Of a stretch of DNA of 64,000 nucleotides, positions 1-12,379 are shown piece after piece (position 1 is the first letter of the stretch; each line of letters opens with the position of its first letter). A program made the position numbers and the translations under genes. A model generated the notes under the pieces. It saw only the letters and a list, made by a program, of their open reading frames with translations, searched no databases and was not told where the DNA came from. Source of the stretch: Acanthaster planci (taxonomy: Eukaryota; Echinodermata; Asteroidea; Valvatida; Acanthasteridae); NCBI RefSeq assembly GCF_001949145.1, contig NW_019091361.1, positions 3,543,359 through 3,607,358 on the forward strand, given 5' to 3'.

Positions 1-3000
1 GACACCAGGTATGTCCAAATTCAAGGATGATGGATGTTTTTGCAGCACACTGGTGTTGCTATGCGACAACAGGTCAAGCATGGGTCATGCAGAGTTAATG
101 TTGAAAGCGATGTGACAATCAAACTGCTGCATATCTTACTGTAGAACTAACAAGCTTTGGGATGGATTTTGACAACAGTACTTTTTCAGTGGAATTGCAA
201 ATGGGGAAAGCCTGGGATTTCAAATATCAGCATTGCAAAAGAAATTTGGAAATTCCGTGACGAGAGATAAACATAAAGATAAATCTTGAAATCCAAGAAT
301 GAGACCAAGACCTGAAGTTGGCCTAAAAAGTGACAAAAAATGATCTCAGAGAACAGCAGCATGTCAACTTCAAACTACCAGCAATGTCACTCCCTGATGG
401 ATGCTACATAAGGATATCAAGACAATATGAGCGAGAGCAATGCATTTGCACCCCTGTTCACTCAAGTATTAGTATGATGATACATGTACATACTACCCAT
501 AGGTCAAGTGTGTCATCGGCAAGGTTCATTATGAGTCCCTGTGACCTTCCAGCTGTCAAGTGAGGTCAAGCTTTGCTCAAACAACATTGGTTGGCAACCA
601 GTGAGTGTTTGGTCTGGACACATGTATGTATACATGAACAGTTTTACATGCTTGGGAGAAACTTGAGAATTTGTGCATCTACCTTATAAATAGCTGCAAA
701 AGATAAACTATCAAAAGGATGTACTATCAAATGAGCAATGGCTTTCGAGAACCAGGATACCAGTTTGTCCGTTTTAGAACCTGTAGGTAATGATAACACA
801 ATTCGGTTCGACCAAACTAACATAAACTTTCACCAATGGCCAGTTACATACACCGACATACAACAAAACAATTGATCATATCTACTTACTGAATGGAACT
901 CGCATCCAGTGGGGAAGTGACAGGCGATGCTCATTCAACGATGAACATGGATTGACCATGAATGAAGACATAACTAACCAGACGAGGCCAATAAATGACC
1001 CAAAGTGAAGACACCTTGATCCCAAACCTCTCATGATTGTTTTCCAAGTATAACTACTGATCTGACAAAACTCAGTTTCTGAGTTAATTGTGTGCAAAGC
1101 CACGTTCTCACAGTCTGTTCCGTGACTTCCTGACAGGAGTTCCCAGTGCCGGCAATAACCCAACACAAACAAATTAGAATTCAGCCTCCGAGCACTTCAA
1201 GCAGGGATCCAGAGTCCTTTCAGTTTGCCAAACACTCCAGGCACAAACAACTGGATTAGGAATAGACAATCGCACTTTATGAACCTCTGTCAAATGCTCG
1301 ACAAGAGAACGATGAGTTGGTGTCACTGTGTTGTCCTATCTCCATGGTGTCATAATGGTTCATCTTGCTTGACCTGAAATCCAATTAGGCTGTCCTACCA
1401 AAGAGGGACATTTGACCAACCAGAATTAGTCTGCCAGTGGTGGAGTTCAGACAGCCAATCAGCTTCTCTGCTGGAGACCTGGAACACTCCATTTTTTTAC
1501 CTTGGGGGTGAATAAATGGGCTTGGTTACTAGAATTGTACATTTAAGGTGGATGCAACATGCCCATGCTTTGAATGTAAGTTTGTTTTGAAGGCCATGCT
1601 AAAGTTTGTCTTGTACTCGTACCACATTATTTGGCAGTCGTTCTTGAAACTCTGCTTTTTACAAATTTTTTTTCCTTCTTGAGCATTTGAAGTTGATTTC
1701 GTCCCCAAAACTGATGAGTAAGGGATAAAAGGGCATTTAGTCCCTACCTGCAACACCACCATCAACACCTTCAACATCTCCATCCAGGAAGACCTGGTGT
1801 TACTCCACTTCATTGCTGCTGCAAACATTTACATTTGCCAGGCTCTAAGACAAATACAAAAAGACCCAGGGTATACCCACGTTCCTTTCACTGCCACAAC
1901 CTGCTCACACTGGCCCCGAACTGTTGTCATCACCATCGACTTAACTGAACCAGACTGGGGTTCATTTTGCAAATGCCAGAACCAATCTCTGCCAACCAGC
2001 CACTTTCACCCAGTCAAACAAATTCCTGACCTCTAGCTCCACCCCATGGAGGCATCCAACACCCCTCCTGCAAAGCATCTTCCTTCTGTGCCACCCCCCA
2101 TCACCTCTTTTGTATTCCCCAAAGATCTCGCATGCCCTGCATACCTGCTCCTCCATAGGGAGAAGGAGAAAGACTCCATCCTTTGGTGATCCACCACAGG
2201 TATATTTGTCAACTCGGGTATCATTTGGTTACAGTAACATGATATACCTAGGAATAATAGCATTTCTTTCTAAAAATCTGACTTTGTACACAGCTAAACT
2301 ATTTGAACAAACATTTCAGAGAATTTGCACTTCCTACAAGTATATGCTAAAACCTGTGAAAATTTCACGTTGCTACACTTGAGTCACTTAGGAGATGAAC
2401 TTGTGCAGAGAAGGTGAGGTTTATCCAACAAGAAGGTGGCAATCAGTTTAATGACTATTAACACAGGTGAAAATGTGATACTAAACTTCAAGTTTTTCCC
2501 TTAACTTTCACAGAAGAATTTCTGTATGAAGCCATCTCTCCAAGTCCAGTTGGCCCCCCCTAAAATAAGTAGTTTGGTTGTTGGTTAAAAATGAAGATTG
2601 GAGATTGTTATGGGGGGGGGATCTGCAGGCTTTGGTCCTGCTCAAAGTTACAAAGACAAAAAAAAAGAGTTTCCTCCCTTTCAGGAATCCTAAAATACCC
2701 CCATAGAACAGTGACAAACAGGGAGACAGACTGGGTCCCAGCTCCATTGTACAAAAAAAGAACACCACTCTATAAGTGCCATTTTCCACACTGATCTCTA
2801 TAATGAAAAAAGTGACTGCATGCCAGGAAGGTGCCTACACTGACCACAGGGTTCTGGCCATATTTACCACTAGGGGCACAGGTACATGTACATGTACTTG
2901 TGCGCTAGTACTACAATTCCCGGCAAATTCCATTCACAGTGGGTGAACCAAAGAACCCACATGTACATGTATCTATGAAGCAATTGACAGTGTCATGCCT

Positions 3001-4386
3001 AATCAAGGATCCTCAATTATGACTTGGTTACAAAATATCCAATGTAATACTAACCAGATGTGAGAATTCTCTGGGTTGTCTGACGTGTCGGTGTGCTCAT
3101 TTTACAACTTTATTTTGGCAACATATTCTCAATAGTCAAGCTACAAAAATCACTGCAATCCTGCCATTATTTTTAGAACATGGAGAATACATTTTTTTAA
3201 TGCTTACAACCAAAACAGGTTCATTGTATATTATCATGATGGCTGTTTATGATCATTAATATGTTTATGTCTGTCATATTTTAATTTAAGGTTTCTTTTG
3301 GTAACACCGAATTCTGAAAATTAAATTTAGTTTACACGAGCGCTGGAATCCCTTCCAGTTGCAGCTGGCACCGACAGTATGGTGCCGGTATAATACAGAC
3401 TGATGCATGTGGCAGATGCACAAATCTAGCACTGCATGATTTTCACAACCTGAAACAATGATGTCCCTTAAAAAAAAAAACAACAACCCAGGCAGCATAC
3501 TTGCCAACGCACTGTTTCCCCTCATTTATGGTTCCATTAGGGAACTTGATTCCCTTCAGGCAGGGATTTACTCTCTGGAAAATTACTTGCACAATAAATA
3601 TGAATGCTGCCAACCCTTGTGAAGATACATGTATGGTATGTAACTATGGTAACCAAATGACAGCTAATTATCTTGTTAAAAGGCAAAGCAGGTGAGCTGA
3701 TGGGCCTATGTACCACTAAATAAGGCAAAATCCTGGTGGCAGCCTCTACTGCATTACAGGTATCCTTGACATGCTTGCCTAAAAAATAGGTGAACTAAAA
3801 ACTTCTTATGAGACCGAAGGAGAGGGATTTGGTGTAATGAATCATTTAATCACTCACCAACGGTAATATTCCACAATGAACTTGTTCCAGGCATGATATT
3901 ATTTGGGCCTATAAAAATTATCAACCTTTGAAAAAAGAGACTGCATCCAGAGTCCACAGAGACTGATGTAACATGCAGTGACCCTTGGTGGTCATCTATT
4001 CAAGATTTATCTTTATGTTGCTACGCTGTCGTAATGTTGTGGAGCATATTTGCTTCTGGTATAAGACCCCAGCCATGGCCCACGAGGGCCCATAACACAT
4101 GCTCAACCTCCACAGTGTACATGTAGTTCCAGCCTCCATGTGTGAGCAAACTAACTGGGAATCACTCAAGCACAGAGATGAGTATAAACATCACCAATCA
4201 CTGCATACAGAATTTGCCAGAGCATTGAGTGTCCTCCAGGCTATGACACAGGAAATCCCTGTGTATTGACGCATTATCAGTGCGAAAAGGCTAGCCGTAC
4301 ATCTGAAATTCAGATGGTTGGACTTCCCATTTCAGCTGAAACCTTGCACATACATGTACAGTTCCCAGGATAATTGGCAGTCTTAC
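1..4386. other. No recognised gene; ADAMTSL intron or beyond
   Basis: On the minus strand this should contain intron after the 4387 donor. I looked for the rest of TSP1 repeat 2 (phase 1 entry, paired cysteines) and saw no convincing exon. TACATGTA-type words occur at 2883 and 2960. Confidence 0.5.
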
Positions 4387-4504
4387 CTGATCCACATGTC
4401 ACCGAGCAATCAGACCATCTATTACTTCTCCAGCCATATTTGATTGGTGCGAGGTAGCGGTAATGAACCGTCTCTGGCTCTGCTAAGGGCTGGCTGAAAA
4501 GAAC
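4387..4504 (-). CDS. ADAMTSL1/3-like: ADAMTSL-like gene, exon encoding spacer end and start of TSP1 repeat 2
   Basis: This exon has 118 nt, enters in phase 0 after acceptor GTTTTTTGGCAG and leaves in phase 1 at CAG|GTAAGA. It encodes VLFSQPLAEPETVHYRYLAP, then IKYGWRSNRWSDCSVTCGSG. The first part is the last spacer strands (compare the F.(Y/S)QP of ADAMTSL1/3). The second part is the start of the second thrombospondin repeat, with a W..W-type motif and an intact CSVTCG O-fucosylation consensus. The rest of this repeat must be on an exon below 4387; I found no convincing continuation in 1-4386, so the next exon is probably outside the window. Confidence 0.87.
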
Positions 4505-4836
4505 CTGCCAAAAAACAATTAGATAACACCTGAACTATCTCTTTCAACGGCTGTACCGGTAAATGATTTCTCCAAGTTCCATGTATCGGTACCTCAAGCG
4601 TGTACAATTATTTTCCTCGCACTTACTCGTGCAAGCATGCATGCATTTGATATGACACTCGAGTGACTACTTGTCCTTATTTTGGCCGGGCCCATGTAAT
4701 TAAGATTACTGGGAAAATTATCCTAAAATGCAAAATAAAAACATGGCAGCTTAGTTAAACAATGTGAAAAAAAGTTTGTACCGCTGTAATATGGTGCACA
4801 AAATGTTGCATAAAGAGGTAAATTGGCTGTGAAACA

Positions 4837-4922
4837 AAGACTACATGGATGTGGATGTCTGTATTGGCTTTCAGTATCCAAGACTACATGGATGTGGACG
4901 TCTGTATTGGCTTTCAGTATCC
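4837..4922. repeat. 43-bp tandem duplication
   Basis: Two adjacent copies of AAGACTACATGGATGTGGA(T/C)... ending TTTCAGTATCC, differing at one base. Recent local duplication, no coding signal. Confidence 0.9.
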
Positions 4923-5639
4923 AAATCCATGTTGCAAATTTAATCTCTCCATGACCTCTTGACTCAGATGGGACACCTCAAGTGAATTGGATGTCTTTCT
5001 CCTGTCAAAACTGACTGGACAATGGTACACAAAGCACAATAATATGATACTGTGCACAATATAGCAGGTTTGATGACTTGTGCCCGTGGCGTTGTCGTAG
5101 GTTTAAGCACATTCCATGCACAATATGTGAAGGAATGATCTTGAGTTACTTGAAGTGCCCTGGCCAGGTCAAGAAGTCATGCGCTGATTTAACTTGCAAA
5201 ATGAATCCGAATGGTTGAAAGCGAAAGACGTCCAAATGCAAATGTCTTGCCTTTCTTTGACAGAACGCAATCGACTTGAGCCGATTTGCCACTAAACATT
5301 CAACTATTTTTTCTGAATTGTTTACAACTGTGTCGACTTTCCTCTGTAAGGTTTGACTAATGCGCCATGTTTCCGCATACTTCTCCAAGTGACCGGCTTG
5401 GTGGGTCAGTCATTTGGGCCAGGCCGGAGTAGGTGTGAGATGTCACGAGTGTCAAATGGAAGGCAGTCATATGTTATACAAGTAAGCAAAGGGGAAGTAA
5501 TAAATTACACTGAAATGACAAACCCTTGGAGTTATTTTTTTAGTTGGTATCATTTTGGGAGGCATGCACACAGCCCATTCTCTGCTCATGCTATCAAAAT
5601 AATATTGGTTTAAGCAGAAACTTAAATTTTATCTTAGGC

Positions 5640-5945
5640 AATAGATTTCATGCGTCCTAGTCTCCAGGGTCCTAGTAGTTTGATGTGTGATCAGGTGTAT
5701 GTAACCCCCTTCCGTAACCCTTTCATTCATCATTATACTTATTTGATGCTCATTTTGTATGTTCAATGTATGTTCTATTTTCCGTCTGTGTTTGTTGTTT
5801 CTTTTATATTGTTTTTTTGGTAATGGCATACCTCACACAAGGTTTGCTTTGAGGTCTTGCCACCTCTTATCCATTGTTAGTACTTATATTTTGCCATGTG
5901 GAGGAAATAAATGCAATTCAATTGAATTGAACTGAATTGGTTGGG
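5640..5945 (+). mobile_element. Possible LINE 3' end with AATTG-rich tail
   Basis: An AT-rich stretch ending GGAGGAAATAAATGCAATTC and then a short run of AATTG/AATTC units is typical of the 3' untranslated end of a non-LTR element. No reverse transcriptase is preserved nearby. Weak call from composition and ending only. Confidence 0.35.
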
Positions 5946-6958
5946 AATACTGTATAATGTTATTCCCTTGTTACTTTGCACAAATCTGGCATGTGTTGTA
6001 TCTGCTGCCCTCTACCTCCAACCTTAGATTACATATGATGCACTCATACAGTGTTTGCTGCCCTCGCTTGACAATCTATGTAATTTAATTAGCATGCAGG
6101 CCTCCTATTGGTCAAAAGTTTAACACGCTGCAAACAATACAGTGTGCCTTCTGCTCTCTGCTGGAAATGGTTGATTTGTTTCTATGAAGAGAAGGTCTAT
6201 CCACGAGATGTCAGCCAGCAATTAGTTAAGTGCCTTGTCCCATGCTCTCCCATGTGTGAACAGGATATCAACAAATTCATTCCCCAGACCTACCCAGATA
6301 CTGGAAAACTATACTAATGTTCTGCCAACAGAGCTATGCATCTTATTTTGCCGTCTGAATGGACCTCTGTGCTGATGACACCACACTGTGTTTACCCGTT
6401 TGCTCTCCGCTGGTGCTCAGTGGACCTTGGGCCCCCACTGACTTCAGATGAAAACAGTGATATTTTCCTGGCCATCCCAAATGGACCCCTTCAATGGCAG
6501 AAAATGTTGTGTTGGGTTTGTACGGAGCAACTGCCAGAGCAGTGGCTCGATACAACACTCACCACAGTACACTCTGCCATTGGTGGGGGCCACTGCAAAT
6601 GACCAGTGACAGCATTTACTGCATTACCATGGTCAGCGTAAATTTATCTTGATGCGTAATTTACAGTCATAATCAGCAACCCTGGTTGTTATCGATAATG
6701 TACATGGTTAAAAGTGCGTCATTTCCTTTTCCTAAAACACTGAATGAGCCCACAGAGCTACATAAAACAATATTGTCATACCTCTGTCTTGGATACTGTC
6801 CATTTATTGGCCCAGAACAATCACATGACAGGGTGATATATCCGCATATCACACTCACCATGAGATATCTCTTTCTGCCTATAATGTGTGCAAGCACTTG
6901 CGCGAGACAGAAGAGCTTCGGGATAATCCATAGCAAACAATACAACACAACAATACAA

Positions 6959-7036
6959 CGTTTGAACACCCTCGGGCACGCATAGTGCCCTCGGCTTTGC
7001 CTCGGGGCACTATGCGTCCCTTGGGTGTTCAAAACG
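6959..7036. repeat. GC-rich fold-back element (inverted repeat)
   Basis: TTTGAACACCC...CGCATAGTGCCC is followed by a short spacer and the complementary GGGCACTATGCG...GGGTGTTCAAA. Arms are about 30 bases with a few mismatches. It lies in the 2.7-kb ADAMTSL intron, about 150 bases past the spacer exon. Probably a MITE-like or snap-back element. Confidence 0.75.
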
Positions 7037-7187
7037 CCATATTCCACACTGCAGTGGTCAACAATTGTTAAATGTCCCTGTCCTTGCTAATCACTGTTTT
7101 TCTACATCTATGTACCATTCATGATTTTCTTTGACCTTTCTTTGTACACATGGGGGAGGGGAACAAGCCACTTTTTCATATACTCAC

Positions 7188-7435
7188 AAATACAATGATG
7201 GGTTCAGTAAGAGGCCCTTCGATATCAGCGTGTTCTCGGCCACTCTGCAAGCTGGTGTACTGCAAGACATTGTCTCCTATCCTGTATTCCCCAGAACCAA
7301 CCGGAGGTGGTTTCTGGTTGAGGCTGGTCCTACTCCATAGCCCTCTCAGGCCGAGATAGTTGGAACCTTTGCTGGTCAGTCTGATAGATGTGCTGCCTTC
7401 AGGAATGGTGAACAGTTCCTTGATACCGGTAGCAT
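7188..7435 (-). CDS. ADAMTSL1/3-like: ADAMTSL-like gene, exon encoding the spacer domain
   Basis: This exon has 248 nt, enters with two bases completing a codon, then gives 82 codons ending in phase 0 before donor GTGAGTA. The translation has no cysteine and contains KELFTIPEGSTSIRLTSKGS, NYLGLRG and EGPLTEPIIVF. This is the ADAM-TS spacer pattern: IP.G...IR, a YL.LR strand, and a final GPLT/GPT..(I/L)(I/V) strand. PLT rather than PTNE resembles ADAMTSL1/3. The acceptor lies at the edge of a tandem repeat of 31-32 bases (7436-7554) that has copied the acceptor itself, so alternative acceptors are possible; use of those would shift the frame. The neighbouring exon joins in phase 0. Confidence 0.92.
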
Positions 7436-7554
7436 CTAAGAAAGGGAGAAAAATATGAATGTATCATCTATGAAAGGGAAAAAATATGAATGTATCATAT
7501 AAGAAAGGGAAAAAATATGAATGTACCATCTAAGAAAGGGAGAAAAATATGAAT
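7436..7554 (-). repeat. 31-32-bp tandem repeat at the spacer-exon splice acceptor
   Basis: Units of AAAGGGA(G)AAAAATATGAATG plus (T/C)CAT(C/A)TA(A/T)G begin at 7441, 7473, 7504 and 7535 (last one partial). On the gene strand each is a pyrimidine-rich tract ending TTTCTTAG|ATG or a variant of it (TTTCATAG|ATG, TTTCTTAT). The active acceptor is the last in line. Confidence 0.85.
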
Positions 7555-7555
7555 A

Positions 7556-10500
7556 CATATGAACACTATTCAATTTTGAATTTCAGCACTTCCTGAAAGC
7601 TGTGACTGAAAGTACTGCAGTGATAATCAGAAAAACAACGTCCAAGCCACTGACTTCACAACCTGACACCTTTTTCCCAAAAAGTCTATTTTTTTTATTA
7701 TTTGAATCTTTGAAATAAGCCCAACAAACCTTTATCATAAACTTCTCTAAATCAGCTGCTTTTTTGTACTGTGTGGTTGTGTGCATTGTGTGACAGTTTG
7801 AAAATACGGTCATGAAGATATCTTTGACAGTGTTTTCATTTTGATTCGGTTTAATATTGGGTCCCAAATAACGGACAATCGCTGCCTTTCAACCAAATTT
7901 CTTCTGAAAACTCCATGTCTTTCTTTACTTATATGTGAATGGATTTGATCTCACATGTTCCTGTGTGCTCAGTGTAAAAACAAGACTGCAGTTGACAAAT
8001 GACACGGTTTGATTGAGGACACAGGTAAGTGAGCTGGCCAGCACAAGGTGGGCATAGGCCGAGGTCTTCCTCGCTGTAGAGATGAACACAGCTGTATGGA
8101 GCTTATTATATGGATCCAGGAAGTAACAATAAGATGATGCCATGCATCCCCAGGGGTTGGTCATTAAGAGAGAGATTAGGGGCTCCACTCACCCTGGGGG
8201 CAACACTTTAAGGAGCAATTACATGTACCATAAGAAGGGACATTTCCTCCTTTCTAACCCATGCATGTTACTAAATAGACTTGATGTAGCCATGGTGTAA
8301 CAGGCACTGGAGACGCACCATGTGAACATTCTTGAAATTGATGCAACTGACAACATTAATGCTAAGGATGCACACATAGTTTTTAAAAAATGGCATATGT
8401 GACGGGCGGGGGGTTGTAGCAAAATCATTCATCATTTAAAACTTTTCAACTTTCTAAAGCATGGACCCTATATACATGTACTGTACTTTCAAATGCAGAA
8501 CAAAAAGATTGAAAACCAGCATTTGTTAGCCATCCAATATCTCTCAAAAGCTGATCATCTAAAGTGTGGAAAGTTGCCCAGGCATTTTGTCAGAAGCAGA
8601 CTGTGATCTGCATTATTACTGTGCCATATTTATGACACTTTTTTGATAATGTCATTTCTGAATATAAAAACTTAAAAAATTTCCTCAAAAGAACTTCTAG
8701 AATTTAAATCCTTCATATTATCAATGTACACATTTTGTACATTAAACCCATTTTCATTCAACCCCAACAACTTGCCATAGTTAACCCAATCCTTGTTGAA
8801 TGGGACAAAAGTCAGATATTTGTTATACATGTACAAGATTTAGGCAACAAATGAAACAAAATGCACGGGTAAAAACATACAACTGTTATTTTTTTCTTGA
8901 AATATTTCGGGCATGTCATAACAGGGCAAAAAACCCCATCATGTCAGACCAGTTAGCAGTATCCCGGCTGTCCCCAACAAGAAGGGCCTTTTCTACTCCA
9001 TCCAGGGTAGTAAAGGTCTTTTCTACTACCCTGGATCAGTCCGGCACAGTGCCTGCCATCCACTGATGTTCACCAGTGATCAATTCATTAATCATCACAC
9101 ACACCCTTCACTACACAGTGAAAGAGGTCACCACCTGGGGAAGCCCAAGGGATGCTGTGAAGGCCTGGGGGAGGGGAGAGTCCCTTCCTGTTGAGTTCAG
9201 TGGTAATATCCACAGTTGGAATTAAATCCTCAGTTAGGAAGGGTCAGCCAAGCATGGCCTGTGTGTCATGCACCTTATCCCAGTGCACACACAGTATTTG
9301 ATACAAACTGAAAAACAGCCGTTACTGGTGAGAAATTAAAATTTGAAAGTCCTCCAACGCTCTGAAAGTCTATACATCTTCAAAGATACATCCTCAGAAT
9401 ACGTATTCCTCATTTGTACTTCGCAGTTACTTCTCCTGACCACCAACTAAATGATTATTTTCTCCAGACACTGCACAAGCACCCTTGTCCTCTGCGGAAG
9501 TCAAATAATTCATGCTGGTCCTTTTAATTGAATCCTGCTTGTTTACATTGCAACAGTGTAACATCTCTGAAGTTCAAGCAACATTATCAAAATGCCACAG
9601 AATTAATTGACGCTCTAAACTTGGAAACATTTATGTGACAAATAACTGCCACTTACTCCCCTCTATTATAAGCACCGTCACTGCTCAGGGCAAAGCTCAA
9701 CATGAAGATGCAATTAACAGAAACCTTAAGAACTCCTACATGTGTTGGCCCGTCACTCTGATGAACTCATTGAGGGGGTTTTCAAGTTGACCAGTGACAC
9801 CAGGAGGAGATTAACTGGAAGGCATCTTTTTGTGGGGCTTCCTTAAGATCCCTAATGATGAAGTATGCATACCGAGCAAGGAATCCTCAGGTCTCTGGTG
9901 ATACATTGATGGTTTAAGCTTTCATTGAAAAGGGTCACTGTTGCATGTCCACAACCAGACACAATTTGGCAAAATAAAATAGTTGTCCCATTTAGAATAA
10001 GTTCCAGCATTGTGGTTTATAGACAACAGTCAATTTGGAAATACTTGTGTGTACTTAAAGTTCAGTGCTATTTAATCGACTCTTTTTTTACGTTTTCATC
10101 CATGTGCTATTTTACATCTTTAGCATCCCCAATTTCCTTCCAATATCTGCAACCCAGTGCACCCTACCACTCTGCACCCTCTGTCTATCTTCCAACACTG
10201 CCAGTGGCAGTATAACACTGGCAACTGATTGCCTCTCTGTCAGCCCTGTTACTATAGCTTTGGGCATGGGCATATCAAAGGAAATAGATAATTTTGATGC
10301 ATACGGTTTTTGCCAATAGGGGGCCAGCTACTTGTCATAGGGGGGCCAATCCCTCCAGCACCTCCTCTCTCCCTTAGAGACGGGCCTGATAGCTGTACAA
10401 GTCTGGCATCTTTCCCTGATGAGCTGTAACAGATAATTTGATGGCAGAAAAATGACGCCACTCTAAACTGGTAACTCATAAAATTAACATCATAACAAGC

Positions 10501-12314
10501 AACCTACCCTTCCAAAAACTCCTGCAGATTGGAATATACTTTAACTATAGACAGTAAGAGCTAAGAAAGAACTAAAGATAATCAAAGGGGATAAACTGCA
10601 ACCGACAAACATATAAACTACCTCACAATGCCATTGTTCATGAATAAGGCCTCTGAGCTTTGAACAAAAATCACCTAACAGGGCAAAAAGTTTCTCTGTT
10701 ACACCGACGAACTGCAAAAAAATGCTTAAATTACTAAGAGCCCAAGACTATTGACGGGGCATCCCCTAAATATTAGAAGCATATTGACATGTTGCCAAGA
10801 CAAAAAGGAGTCAGGGATTCACAGAAAGCATTTCAGATGACAAATGAAACGGGAAACATCTACAGTTGTGTTCCTTGGCAACATTGACGCAAACACTCAG
10901 CAAACCTTCAAAGCTCCCCAGACAACAAGCACTCCAGGCTACACTGCTAAGTCTTCAGAAGGCCACCAGTCAGTGGAGCACCATGGTGATGACTGGGCCT
11001 TTGGTGGGATGCCAGGGAGAGGAGACCCCGGCCCCCAACACTTAAGAACTACTTGAAAACATGATCCCTGAAATCATGGACTAGTAACCTTTGACTAGCC
11101 ACAATTTTGTGACAGTGCCTCTAGACCTAAAAAAAGTCAAGACACAACCAAGTGAAGACCGTCCAGCAACTTATTCAGTCTTGACTGAATATTGAAACTG
11201 AGAGAACCTGTGGTTTACCGGTGGAGTTGCAACTCAACCGAGTAATTGCAAAATGAAAATAATAACAAGGCAAAACAATAACAAGTTTTCAGAAATGAAA
11301 TAAATACTGGACCTCAAATCAAAGACACAATAAACAAAAAATGCGTACATGTATTCAATGCTGCCAAAAAAACAAAGCAGGATCACACAATAATTTAAGC
11401 AATACATCTATTACAAATTGATATAATGGAAATCATTACAAAAATGGTAACATCTAGGTCTGGGGTGAAGCACTTTTTTCACAGCCTACAGACAAGCAGG
11501 GTATTCAGTGAAATTAGATAGCCTGAAAGTTTTAGCTTAGGGAGGGCATGTTCTTGTTGGGGAAATTATTCAAATACCAACAAAATTCTCTATTTCTGGA
11601 TTTGATCCTAGATACAACTTACACAGGAGAAATAGTTGGAATCAAGATGACAAGTGAAAGTGCCTGTGATTTTTTCTCCAAACAGACAGGGAAACTTCTA
11701 TTGAGAATCTGTAAGTAGGCCTATGTAACAAATGAAATTGACAGATCTAAAGAAAACTTAAGGTAAAAAATAACACAACTTCAAAGGATGAGTTAGAGAA
11801 CAGACAGCTAAAGCCTTGTCAATACAATGTAATGTTTAGAAACATACTTCCAGAAATATGATGTTTGGTAATACAAGCATGCATGACGAGAACAAAAGTG
11901 AAAGCCAGATTTGTAAATTTAGAAAAGAACCACATCATTGTATACATTCAGTTAAAAAAATAAACCGCACACACAAGTGGGAACAAAGTAACTTTCCTTT
12001 CACGGAAACAGCAGCCACACAAAGCCATGAATCCTTGACATTTTGAAACTGAGAAAAGTAAGCTTGAGAACAAGAACGCACTTATACTTTTTTTCTCTCC
12101 CCTTCAAAACAAACTTCTCAAACCGCAGTTGGTTTTGCTAAAGCTCAGAATCTTTCAGGTTTCTGTCACGCCTATTTTTTGTTTTTCTTTCGGGTTGCTT
12201 GGACTGCGAATGAAAGTGGATGATTTTTAATCTCCCACAGCAGAAATTAAAAGCAAAGGTATACAGCACAAGAAACTACTTGCAGCTAGCATGCCTAAGG
12301 CTACACGCACCTCA
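7556..12314. other. No recognised gene; intronic, AT-rich
   Basis: Only short unsupported open frames. No domain, RNA gene or clear repeat was recognised between the spacer exon and receptor 1. Confidence 0.5.
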
Positions 12315-12323
12315 ATGGAGTGA
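12315..12323 (+). other. Minimal upstream ORF (ATG GAG TGA) before receptor 1
   Basis: The nearest ATG upstream of the receptor 1 start is ATGGAGTGA, out of frame and 57 bases before the main ATG. If the transcript begins upstream of it, this two-codon uORF could lower translation. The transcription start is unknown. Confidence 0.3.
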
Positions 12324-12379
12324 AGTCTGATTTGATACCAGATGCCCGTAGGCGTTGGGAGTGCACACAAAGGGGGAAG

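Noticed and set aside
7441-7554. CRISPR-like regular repeats
   Set aside because: Units are contiguous with no unique spacers; a short eukaryotic tandem repeat at a splice site.
12320-12379. GTG-initiated 20-residue extension of receptor 1
   Set aside because: GTG is not a usual eukaryotic start; the ATG at 12380 is in frame and gives a full receptor.
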